Assembly (NCBI RefSeq): GCF_000002875.2
Contig: NC_009420.2
Location: forward strand, 1,836,951 to 1,900,950
DNA from: Leishmania infantum JPCM5
Taxonomy: Eukaryota > Euglenozoa > Kinetoplastea > Trypanosomatida > Trypanosomatidae
Reading direction: 5' to 3'
Length of the DNA: 64,000 nt
The notes below the pieces were generated by a model, which saw only the letters and a program-made list of their open reading frames with translations, did not search any database and was not told the origin of the DNA. Positions 51,801 through 59,707 of this stretch are shown piece after piece (the stretch's first letter is position 1; each line of letters starts with the position of its first letter). The translations under genes were made by a program, and so were the position numbers.

Positions 51801-52178
51801 TGGCGCGGCGCCGGCGGTGATGTTCACCAGCTCCTGCAGCAGCAGCGCCTCCTCGTCAGCTGCCAGAGTGTACGAGGTACCTTGACGCGAGTAGAAAGAG
51901 GAGTTTTCGACCGGTGTATCATTTACGTGGCTCGAGGCCCAAGGAGACATCGACGGTAGCGGAAACGCGGCGAGTTGAGGCAATCGGCGCAGTGCATCCT
52001 CGACAATGAGCCTCTCCTCCTCCTCCTCCTTGCATGCCTTCGTGCTCCCCACAGAGCACTGGCTGTGATTTTGATTTTTGGGGAGCGCACCAGACAACGT
52101 GGCGAAGATGGAGGCAGAGTCTTCCCCTGGGCGTGGGCACGTCCCTCGGTGAACCCCGCCGTCGCCCGAAACGTTCAT
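45813..52178 (-). CDS. VPS8: Vacuolar protein sorting protein VPS8-like (CORVET subunit)
   Basis: A 2121-residue protein, the largest in the window. The first 350 residues are low-complexity and acidic or Ser-rich. A beta-propeller-like region (about 355-760, with ALVGVDETCDGRTAATGHARGTFVLWSLH) is followed by a long alpha-solenoid (for example SDFTRLRMARCLAALFCKEQRYAEAIACYT, like clathrin-repeat units). A C-terminal RING-type zinc finger at about 1896-1959 has CAFCHIHLC, a long loop, CGHAFHTVCAAQ and CGIC, giving the ordered Cys/His ligands of a RING-H2. Propeller, solenoid and RING in this order and size are characteristic of VPS8, which bridges Rab5-type GTPases to the tether at early endosomes. 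VPS41 or VPS18 are alternatives, but both are much shorter. Ends and frame are clean. Confidence 0.78.
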   Translation of the reverse strand: MNVSGDGGVHRGTCPRPGEDSASIFATLSGALPKNQNHSQCSVGSTKACKEEEEERLIVEDALRRLPQLAAFPLPSMSPWASSHVNDTPVENSSFYSRQGTSYTLAADEEALLLQELVNITAGAAPFVSTAAQEEHAAGGLEKRPGEAASLLGSRETGIRVPAATDTANGDCASSAPKVSASEPAATSPAASSAHSSTHTGKGASSSKRRRAVASPTSSKTAVLKEEQDILDAIFAAVDGQQSSVSGDLLGETSSAAAAEAPATSADSDEEIDEVDLVLEQAKQLTSSTVLCETQRGELILHVHEHMALRSKLADLRKTAGEPTCVAVAEPFDISARAPTHASTASPAARTPSQSLSCAMGTSLGVVVLFDRRWTVLGICGSVEASVVNARGAVVSLSLCTSTAALVGVDETCDGRTAATGHARGTFVLWSLHTFSPLRVVSDESRVPVLRVMHLHRDPTRILVLDSSGAVRFFQFWKVMAKYMLRATSVTSALVAAPISDIDTLPCPSSFYMANLTTLKQHMPCSNGEESDGDVSAPWLCAPPPLPPATATAAGISRTTWPAIAGKHFVAAVSNDAVLVYVVETGLQGTVTGVARHSHPPSSALSNELVRFVVMELGTSTPRLLLCISWNTEVELLLVNLRLPEPSGSRKTAAAEPMLEGLERLALLRVSAPLVQMVPLAGCSVLLCDQNSDAQLMDASVAVMVERHRFGSLEYVGFAGRLCGVKYHGTAASNRAAALLMGKEHAYGISLRSWRERLSSLLARRKYTQALDLAKGFAEEVALSTVGFSSNAANCRRELHQFMERILIAYVESRLAALPRTEATGKSSGGPPKQSAGNSGPICGTECLLDVLQQIASYCSAVDGLNLLYGPVALALQQRGLLSHLLYVLEQCMRHGIITYMPETLIERFIHLFLDDAELDAVEVALGMRPRAPQDGKEARGDVLDAGQDADSAAKISGRDRVELALMFLDSGAPTLLRLAQEHGLVRLTVTILSLRQQRYVDALAYALDEEQKADEGLHGSDRGTDVCASRVLACPNLFGSPDAASVAVDFVECTLKGVSLLPGASLAIGEQRPAKRAILEYLLRTAPSDGRNAHSSAVGGGVHNLLRFLRRQPEHAMRVLLFALSDEGPCSPWGGADGLSRTQFVSSVYFILTGGSRTRPRHATESDLLSASGQRQGPLDLFRIDDDSLNRLPALRTLKATELAQRPFPPYIAVHTFLAGAAIFNELFLSTDAGELASDEPDRPPVRLDVWLDLVIQDVLFAFQSAERAEERRELQEHLLRVLAPDLLPPYRVAVFQSDFTRLRMARCLAALFCKEQRYAEAIACYTDPLQNCVDAHLQQDVFKMLRDEMQHLQDMRTQTMNRAQQESSQSQRLENSARDSDRDAASLMGGSATSEVGGGFDDIVEQHFSKESSLISPTVTATTTAPIDAAIKALQRAVMSQVELLVRIDATALAQFIFDYLPSNQREVINLLRGSSAAFMDYLDELVTQGDQAVANDMSLQNTYIELLCAHAPRRVYSYLQEKGNRVTYDVQLALRAVRKHRIADAAVYLLEKAMMIEDAMTVMLRAVRELLGALREEVLTRVTTGAEAAAEAQGDQDRDGSSPPLFTSTPGTEAGEAATQRGCRRRSTRGKDAPPLTFELATLDSATELWRFVGIGEELCGRHQAERVTGGSSTTDAAAPLAAVSSRTFSSATHAFRGGSPQHPEYWFRLLDVFMVPRRLLCEMMTQDDRLHALDTAPVPARPFASSDPTGMSNELDAAAHIAMASHAGAAAASLAHPLSAAGPPQHLASLTTPLSRGQRRCVEALVAVYTQYTSSILQSMMRSLDIAVVVDKVVQDNKDGTFRALKPILLDMMATLSFDLEASRLCKLATERDVILLGRELYQMLNRSVVPQSDCCAFCHIHLCKPPLPQPAGDEVGAAAAVGLVPSAVSVYTCGHAFHTVCAAQAMGSRQGCGICMRSRCSSGKPGGSEVCGNANGASAAWPSTSGGAAADRAGHRDHADPVTTVVMRAAERTIDVARMQRRVRQTKMKMDHPEDLYSVLKSLLAWDTTASDSSLGKAGPGVTRDRSGNCVLAPSPSVPAVAGQVHDPVTGGVTTTQDKVLDTLTDAEILELFGGA

Positions 52179-52223
52179 TAGAGACACGTCGCTGGAAACC
52201 GAGACGGGTAAGACGAGAACCGA

Positions 52224-52250
52224 CTGGAACGAAAAAAAAAAGAAAAACAG
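52224..52250 (-). promoter_or_regulatory. Predicted spliced-leader acceptor for VPS8
   Basis: A T-rich tract on the - strand (A-tract at 52232-52241 on +) is followed by AG at 52225-52224. There is no ATG before 52178. Confidence 0.55.
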
Positions 52251-53112
52251 TGACGTTAGGTATATCGCATGAAGCGAAAGGGGAGAGGGAAGGGGGAGGG
52301 CAGTGTAAGACTGCGCGATAAGCTACTGCGCGGCAGTCAGGAGGCGGGATACACCTCGCCGCAAAGGCGTGACAATACCAGGGAGCACTTGAGCCGCCGA
52401 CGTGACCACTACCACATACCGTGCGCGAGCGGCAATGCAGAACGCCACCACGCGTAGCGACTGCAAGGCGGCCGTGCCGTTATTCCTGGAGCTCGCCAGA
52501 GGTTCCCTCGGCGAACGTATGACGGTGTACGTGTACGTGTGTGTGCGTGTGTCTAGGGGGTAGTGGTGCTGGGGATATGTCTCTCCCTAGGCCTTGAGCG
52601 ACGACTATTCATGCAAAGGGTGGCGCAGTGTCATATGAATACAGGTTACGAGGGAGGCAAAAGAAGGACATCGAGAAAGTGACCATTGACGTTAGCACCC
52701 CTTTCGCTAATTCAGACGTGGCTCGTGGCTTGCATCGCAGCTCATCGCCTGTTCAAGATAGCGCGCGTTCTCTACGGGGTCCTCGTGGGGGCTGAGAGGA
52801 ACGCATTTTGCGCCGCTGCGACGAGCCGGTGTAGATGCGTCGGTGGGGAAGAACCAGCACGAGCCATCCGTGCACCGCCACTCGTCTGCGTGCAACAACA
52901 CCCACACAGAGAAAAAAACGCGAGGTCGGAGAAGAAAATGAAAACGATGCAGTGGAATATGCGGCTGCAACCACGTTCTTCCTGCTCACCGACTGTGTGT
53001 GTTTTTCTTTTGTTGTCATCGGTTGGTTTTACTGCCGAAGACAAGGTGATGCTATACATGTACATGACAACAGGGGAAGGGAAGAGAGATACAGTTTCGC
53101 CTGGACGCGCAA

Positions 53113-53140
53113 GCACACACACACACACACACACACACGC
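53113..53140. repeat. (CA)n microsatellite
   Basis: About fourteen CA units in the gap between the VPS8 and coiled-coil genes. Confidence 0.85.
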
Positions 53141-53894
53141 ACGGAAACACGTTCACAACAAAGAAACAAGAGGACGCAGAGGAAAAAAACAAGCAAGAAA
53201 AAAAGCATCGGCCGCATCTGAAGGGAAGCGGAGACGGAAGGGAGATGTATAAAGAGGTGCCGACACCACAGCGAAAGGAAGGTGGTCTCCGGGCGGGGAC
53301 GAATCAGTCAAGGAAGAAGGCTGGCACACGTAGACGCGCACACACACAGACAGACACAGAGACAGGCGCAGGCTCAGCTCGGAGGAGAGAAGAGGAAACG
53401 CTGGCATGTTTGGCCTTCTCCCTCGTTAGAAAATGTACATGAAGAGAGCAAGCGTCCCTGCATGTATGAGTGAGGCGTGGCTAGCGAGAGAGAAAGGGAG
53501 AGAGCGCACGATGAGAAGGAAGGGCTGCGTTCACGCACAGGGGTACGGTAGCATGGCGCATGCGTGTCATTCAATAGCGTGGCAAAGGGTCTCACGAATC
53601 GCAACGAGGACAGAGAGAAAGGTCCGACGAACCGTGAAGAAGGAAAGAGGGGGGTTGAGAGCGCCGGCGCAACATGCCACATTCCGGCAGCGGCACCGCA
53701 CCCATCCGGCACGGTACTTCTCGCGAGCCGCCGTGCCGTGCGGGTGCGGTGGTCACGGCGCGTGTCTCAGTCGGCGTCTCGTCACGTAGGGGCTACGGCG
53801 GCGCAACGTTTCAGCAACACCAATGGGTAAACAGAAAACGCCCACTGATGCAGTGGCACACCGCCTTTTTCTCCGTTGGCACACCGAGTCGCGT

Positions 53895-54977
53895 CTAAAT
53901 ACCAGCTTCGTCCAGGTGCGTCATGCGGTAGGTCTGCTTCGCCATGATCTGATCCATCAGATCCTTGCGGTACTGCTGGCGGCGCTCCGCGTTCTGCAGC
54001 CGCTCTTCCTCAAGCACGAGGCGGTAGGACTGGGCCGCCAACTCGTTACGCTGGCGCGTCACCTCCATAGGCTCGTCGTAATTGTGCGTACGGCGGAATT
54101 CCTTATCGCGGGCGATGCAGTCCTCAAATTCCTGGCGGAACTGCTCCTTCTTGCGCTGCGCTGCCTCCTGCTCCTCCTTGGTGAGAAGCCGGTTGCGCTC
54201 CTCGATTGCGGCTACCTCCTCGTAGTGTTTTGCTTCGGAGGCCTTCTTGTTCAGCATTGCTTCCCTGTGGAACTGCTCATTCTGCAAATGGAGCATGCGT
54301 GTGACGTTCTTTAGCCGGCGCTCGTCCATCTCTGCGCGGTGGCGATTGTTCTCGTTTACGAGTTCCTGCAGCTGCCGGTCACGCGCTTCCTTTGCCTGCT
54401 GCTCCGCCTTCCTGGCCGCCAGCTCACGCTTGTTCGACTGCTTGAGGCGCTCCATGTACTGGCGCTCCTCCTCCATCGCCTGGGCGTGCGCCTCGGCCAC
54501 CTTGCGGTCCTCCTCCTCGTTCACCTTCCGCAGTGCCTCCATCTGGCGGACTTCATCGTCGTGCATCTGCTTCAAAGTCGCTTGGCGTATCGCCAGCTGG
54601 TGCTTCGCTTCCTGCTCGTACAGGCGGTTGTATTCACGCTTCTTCGCAGCTTCCTCCTCCTTCTCCAGTTTGTAGGTGTTCTCCGCTGGCTGGCCTTTGC
54701 CAGAGGCACGCATCGAACGCGAAACACTGCCAGGAAGCGGGCGGCCAGAGTTGGTACCGGCGGCGTTGTAGCTGTCAGCAGCCTTCCTGCGCGACTCAGC
54801 CCATTCTGCATGCTTCGCACGCTTCTCCTCTTGGCGGATCGTGGCGATGCGCAGGTCCTCTTCCTCAAGCTGCTTCCTCGTCGGCATGTACTGCGACACG
54901 CGGAGGCGGTTCATCTCAACGAGGAAGTTGCGGCGCGTCATGGCTGCCGGTCCAGACTCGACGGGTGGGAGCGGCAT
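53895..54977 (-). CDS. Trichohyalin-like coiled-coil protein, probably ciliary
   Basis: A 360-residue protein, almost wholly charged alpha-helix. After a short N-terminus (MPLPPVESGPAAMTRRNFL), long heptad-rich helices of Glu, Lys, Arg, Gln and Ala run from about residue 45 to 345 (EERQYMERLKQSNKRELAARKAEQQ, EQEAAQRKKEQFRQEF). The composition and the repeated R-x-x-E-x-x-R pattern resemble the TPH (trichohyalin-plectin-homology) group, to which microtubule inner proteins such as CFAP53, CFAP210 and MNS1 belong. The final segment (RQQYRKDLMDQIMAKQTYRMTHLDEAGI) is typical of TPH C-termini. A flagellar-doublet role is plausible given DNAAF1 nearby, but coiled coils give weak family evidence. The ATG at 54977 is the first after the acceptor. 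Confidence 0.65.
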   Translation of the reverse strand: MPLPPVESGPAAMTRRNFLVEMNRLRVSQYMPTRKQLEEEDLRIATIRQEEKRAKHAEWAESRRKAADSYNAAGTNSGRPLPGSVSRSMRASGKGQPAENTYKLEKEEEAAKKREYNRLYEQEAKHQLAIRQATLKQMHDDEVRQMEALRKVNEEEDRKVAEAHAQAMEEERQYMERLKQSNKRELAARKAEQQAKEARDRQLQELVNENNRHRAEMDERRLKNVTRMLHLQNEQFHREAMLNKKASEAKHYEEVAAIEERNRLLTKEEQEAAQRKKEQFRQEFEDCIARDKEFRRTHNYDEPMEVTRQRNELAAQSYRLVLEEERLQNAERRQQYRKDLMDQIMAKQTYRMTHLDEAGI

Positions 54978-55011
54978 GACTGCCAAAGAGGTGTATGTGC
55001 TGCTGATGCTG

Positions 55012-55045
55012 CTGTGTGTGTGTGGGAGGGGGGAGGGGGAGGGCT
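55012..55045 (-). promoter_or_regulatory. Predicted spliced-leader acceptor for coiled-coil gene
   Basis: On the - strand a C-rich tract is followed by AG at 55013-55012. The next ATG is at 54977. Confidence 0.5.
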
Positions 55046-55989
55046 TGTGTGCCTTACGTGAAGGCTTGTAGAGGTTTGTGGAATGGGCACAGGAAATCGA
55101 GAGAGAGGGAGAGAGGGAAAGCGCTACCCTGGCAGATTGAAGTTCTCGGCAGAGGGACAATACTTACTCACAGTACTTGTTGAGCTGCGCGTATCAAGTT
55201 GTGCCAGCGTGTGCACGTGTGTGTGTGTGTGCGTGCGTACGGAGATTTATGTATCCGCTGGAGGGAGTAGTGGACGAGGCGGAGAGGAGTAGCGCACGTG
55301 GATCCACACTTCGTGCGAAAGATATGCAGACGATATGCGAAAGGCTGCGCATCTACGGCAGAGTGCCTCTCTCTCTCTCGGTGTGTATCTCTATGCCGAA
55401 CACGGAATGGCCACCAATGGCAGATATCGCATCAGGTTTTCGGTCGTTGTTTTAGCAGAGAGTGCGGCCAGTGGAAACGCGGCGGATGCGCCCGCGTGCG
55501 TTGTGTGTGAACAAGTCGCCGAGCCTCAGGCAATGCGCCTCCGCAAAGACACGCGCGCAGCCGCACCTCGACAACGAAGGATGCCGCCATCGTCTCTCGC
55601 TAATCTGTGGAGGAGCCCTCGGTAGTGAGATGTCTCGCTTTGGCGGTTTTGCAGCAAGAGAAACAAGCTGAAAAACACGTGAGGGAGAGGGGGGCGGAAA
55701 AAGAGAGAGAGAGGCTCTTCGCCACCGGAAGAGAGCAAGCACAGAGAAAGCACCGAACAAGTCTCTTCGTTGCGCAGAAAAACAGAGCGCAGGTTTACGC
55801 TATCTGCATCGTCGGGTGCGTGCGCCGCAGCGGTGCACTCTACGTTTCTACCTCACAAGACGCAAACGCTTCATTCATCGGGTACACCAAGGAAGTTCGC
55901 AGCGCCATCGCGTGTGCGACGACGCCACCGCGGCAAGTATTCCCACGTGTGCGGTGGCGACAGGCATGGCGCGGATTTGCCGAACCTCG

Positions 55990-57340
55990 TATCATCCCAA
56001 ACACTTAAGCTGAGGGGAGCGGTGCGGCACGATGGCCCACACGGGGTTGATATCGTCCACGGCAACCAACCGGCACACACCGTGCGCCGCTGGAATGAGC
56101 GAGTGCGGCGAGATGATGCGCGGCAACTTGCTCGAGGGGAAACCGGAGCTGTCGATTGCAGAAAGGGGGGAAGTTTTGCTGATCCCGCGATGTGTCGCCG
56201 AAGACGGCTGCGAGTTCGTTGCCACGGTCTGCCACAGCTGCTTCGATAATTCTCGCGAAGACTGCATGCATGCACAGCACTCTCTAACGCTCCCCGCACT
56301 CGCCCAAAGTATCGACGTACGACGCCACTGGGGGTCTAGAGCTTCAGAGAACTGCTTCTCGCCATCGCTCGCGCCGCCGTCCTCCCTGGCGAGTCCACCG
56401 TGGTGGACGGCACGCTTACCACATCGCGAAGACGCGCCACCGTGCGCATGTACTTTTTCTCGCAGGTACCGCCAAACTGCGTGAAACAGATCGGCACGGC
56501 TTCAAGCACACAACAAAGAGCCAGTCTGGCTTGCCATGATCACGGACGAAACAAGGGATGTACCGAGGCCAAGCCTCTCCGTACGTATCATCTTGTCTGC
56601 AGCGTTGAATCAAGTGCACGCTCCGGATACTGCGATGCTGCTCCAAGTAGCCCCGCTGCATCACCGCGGCCCAGCCGCTGTCCGTCGGCGCCGAGTCGTA
56701 ATGCGGGTAGAGGAAGAGAATAAGAAGGTCCTCGGTCTGCGTGCGCGTCGCCTCGCCAGCAGAGTCTTTGGCCTTCTCACTGTGGTTGTAACAGGGTCGC
56801 GGCCTCCCAAGTGCCGCGGCAATCCTATTATTAGCATGGCAGCGGCCCACCTCTACCTGTGCAGGTACGTCAGTGTCGGCACTCGGCACTCGCTCTCGCA
56901 TTCAAAGCTGGAGTCGTCGAACGAGCAGTCGCCTCGTCCTCATTGCTGACGCGACCCCCGCCTCCCCTCCCCACACACAAGCAGCCCCCTGCCAGTCCGC
57001 TGTCGCCACACGGCTCTCGTGCGGTGTTACCGAGCCGCTGCCTTCCTCACGTGATTGCGCCATGATCCGCGTGCGCTGGTACGACTTTCTCGCCTCCCGG
57101 GGTTGTGATGAGAGAACATAGGCGTATCCGAGTGGTCGCCGCAGCCGCATCGGCACCAGGTCCATAAGACGGCCGTTTGAGAGGTGCGCATCGAGGAAGC
57201 GCCACACATGCCAAGCACCGCGGCTTTCCGGGCCCCCCTTGAAACACCAACAGCATGGCCTACCGTGTGCCTTTGTTGTGGTGCTTGCCCAAGGCGAGCG
57301 AGATCGACACATCCTTGCACTCGCGGGAGTGGGGACTTAG
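55990..57340 (-). pseudogene. Frameshifted remnant of an unrecognised protein gene
   Basis: On the - strand, protein-like segments occur in order but in different frames. Near 57.3 kb is SISLALGKHHNKGTR followed by TAG. Then, shifted, come WHVWRFLDAHLSNGRLMDL (57.2 kb), a separate SFDDSSFECESECRVPTLT (56.9 kb), DLLILFLYPHYDSAPTDSG through IPCFVRDHGKPDWLFVVCLK (56.73-56.5 kb), a shift into VPICFTQFGGTCEKKYMRTV (56.45 kb), IIEAAVADRGNELAAVFGD (56.22 kb) and finally AAHGVCRLVAVDDINPVWAI (56.05 kb). At least four frame changes or stops interrupt it. The order, the size (about 1.35 kb) and the absence of simple sequence argue for a decayed gene, not chance ORFs. Alternatives are sequencing errors or an extinct retroelement ORF. 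I do not recognise the family. Confidence 0.5.
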
Positions 57341-58305
57341 TGCACTCGCACGTGGGTGATGATCCAGTTAGCAGCAGTCCAGCAGTGAAGAGGGGCACGC
57401 CGGAGTGAGGAGGGCGCAGAGGTGCACAACGCTGGCAAGTAAGTGTGGAAAGGAGAAGATATGAGAAGAGCAGCAACAAATGCTGCGAATATAGTTGCAT
57501 GTTTGCGTGCGCACGGATGAATGCCGTTGGACGTCTCTTTGTGCGTCCGCGGATGTTGCGTGTAGAGCTCGGTGAATCACGCAGTCAAGACAGGCGAGAG
57601 GGAGCAGCGGCCAAGGAAAACACGCACACGCAAAAAAAAAGAGCCTTTCGGATCCATAGCTGAGGCAACGCAGCGAAGCGGGCGTGCCAATGTCACATTC
57701 GAGAGAAGAAAAAACGATCAACGGCAATGGTAGCCATGAGGATGAAGACACACTCCCAAGGAGCGACAGGAGCAAGCACCTTTTTTTTTAGAGTCTGTGC
57801 GCACGCAGTCTCTACGCAGTCATGAGCTGGCATAATGCCTCTGAAAGCAGCCTGCGCAGTCGACAGAATGAAAAGGAAAGGGGGAAAGAAGATGGGAAGA
57901 ACAGGTGCGCGCGCCGTCAACCGCACGTCTTGTTTCGCTTGCGCTGTACATGGCAGCATTGCGGTCATCTTTGGTGCCATCCATGAGAAGTCCTAGAGCA
58001 GGAGAGAGAAAACCTGCGCGATCGCGTGAAGGGCAGAACACGTTGTATACACTTGAGCATGCGCCTTCTTTCGAAGCACGTGTGTGCGGTGTTTTCATTT
58101 CGCTCTGTTCGGTTGAACATGTGTGTGTGTGTGTCTGCCTCCACATCCCATCCTTGTGCGCGGTGAGCAAGACCGGCATCAACCTCACCAGGCGCGGCTG
58201 TCTTTGTCATCTTCCTCTAGTAGCCAATCTAACTCGACATGTGAAAAAAGGAAGAAGAAAACAATGTGCGCCTAAACACGATCAACAAACATCTATCGTC
58301 CCTAC

Positions 58306-58341
58306 AACAACACCACCACCACACACGCACACACACACACG
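58306..58341. repeat. (CA/CAC)n simple repeat
   Basis: CAA/CAC triplets passing into a CA run; an AT run follows at 58399-58414. Part of the UTR sequence of the CH-domain gene. Confidence 0.75.
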
Positions 58342-59707
58342 TGTGCACGCATTCACAGCACGTTTTGGCGCGTGCGCCTGGACATCAACCACAGAGATGA
58401 TATATATATATATAGAAACGGGTGAATGCAACCGAAAGAACACGTAGCCACAACAGGGACGCCGAGCGACTACCCAGTACCACAACAGGCGACTTCCATC
58501 TCCACGATGACAGAAAGGGAAGCAAAGAGGCATACGTGCTACCGTGTTGTGGCTTCCAAGTCGTAGAGAAGAGTTAGACAGCCGAGAAGGAGGATCAGGA
58601 GAGAGAACGAAACGCACGCATACACGCGCCAAAAGTGGAGACGACTGGGTAGAGAACGGAATGGAGCAAGAGGCGAAGATGCGGCCGTGGAAGGGCGCAT
58701 GAGAGAAAAAAGGCAGTAAGCAGCACAAGCGCAGAATAGCAATCACAAAAAAAAGGCGCCAGCAATCCATGCCGACTGGCCCGCATTTATGTACGATGAA
58801 GCTCGAAAAAAAAAAAGAGATACGTAAAACAGCAAGAAAAGGAGAAGGATCCCAGACGCGCTCTTCCTCGTTCCTTTCTTTTCGCGCGCGTGTGTGTGTG
58901 TAGGGGGAAAAGGGGGTAGACGATGAAGCCTACGGCGGTGGAAACAGAAAGGCAGATTGTGTGTGTGATGTGGAGTGTGGTGGGGGCCGGTGTGGCAAAG
59001 CGAGCCGAAACGAACAACGTTACTTACCAAAAAGGGACGATGCCGTGAGGCACGGACAAAAAATCGGTGCGGCGCCGGAGTACGCACACGTCTTGAGTGT
59101 TGGCCGCCTCAGAAATCGTCTCGGCCTCTCCCACGTCCTGTCGTTACTCATTCACATTCCCCCTCCGCCTCCGTCCGGTGTCTTCTCAAATCACCTCGGT
59201 CCTGCTCTCACCTACATCTGGCATAAACAGCACATCAATAGGATACGCGCCAATAATGCACGCGCACGCACGCACACACGGAAAACAAAGCAAGAGGCAG
59301 CGCGCGACGTCAGCGGGGCACTAATAGGGAGGGGGAGGGCGGGAGAAGAAGCCGCGGAGAACAAGACACATATGTACCGCGGCATATATGCACAAGATTC
59401 CGTAATGGGTGAAGAAGGTGGACGAGGAACCTCGACTGTACAAGACGCGGTGAGTGCATGGAGAGAGAGGGAGAGCGGAGGAGGGTGGGGGGGGGGGAGC
59501 TGTGAGGGACGAGTCTTCTGGCCGGTGCTCACAAGGAGAGCAGCGGGGAAAACATCAGACCGCGTGAAGTACAGGGTGAGGAAAAGGGTGGGTGGCAGGG
59601 GGGGGAGACAGCGTTCTCTCCTTGCTTGGCCCTACAGCTAAACGGCAAGACCGGCTCATTGATGCCGTCCCATTCTCCCTCTCACATACAGCGCGCATTC
59701 GTGACCA

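Larger units (their letters stand above)
52179..53894 (-). other. Intergenic region between VPS8 and coiled-coil genes
   Basis: 1.7 kb. The + strand is purine-rich with CA runs, so the - strand is pyrimidine-rich in the direction of transcription. No gene is seen. Confidence 0.6.
54978..59707 (-). other. 4.7 kb gap on the - cluster, holding a gene remnant
   Basis: The largest gap in the window. It contains a degraded gene at about 55.99-57.34 kb; elsewhere it is purine-rich on + with GT/CA runs, A-tracts and an AT run. The remainder looks like UTR sequence without further genes. Confidence 0.6.

Noticed and set aside
54339..55061. 240-codon + frame opposite the coiled-coil gene
   Set aside because: It is Leu/Arg-rich because it is the complement of Glu/Lys/Arg coiled-coil codons; the sense strand has heptads and a splice signal.
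58306..58341. CRISPR-like regular spacing of CAC/CA units
   Set aside because: Simple microsatellite without spacers; the organism is eukaryotic.
58961..59641. 226-codon + frame before the CH-domain gene's 3' end
   Set aside because: It lies opposite to the transcription direction of the cluster, in purine-rich simple sequence, with Arg/Gly/Glu-rich content.
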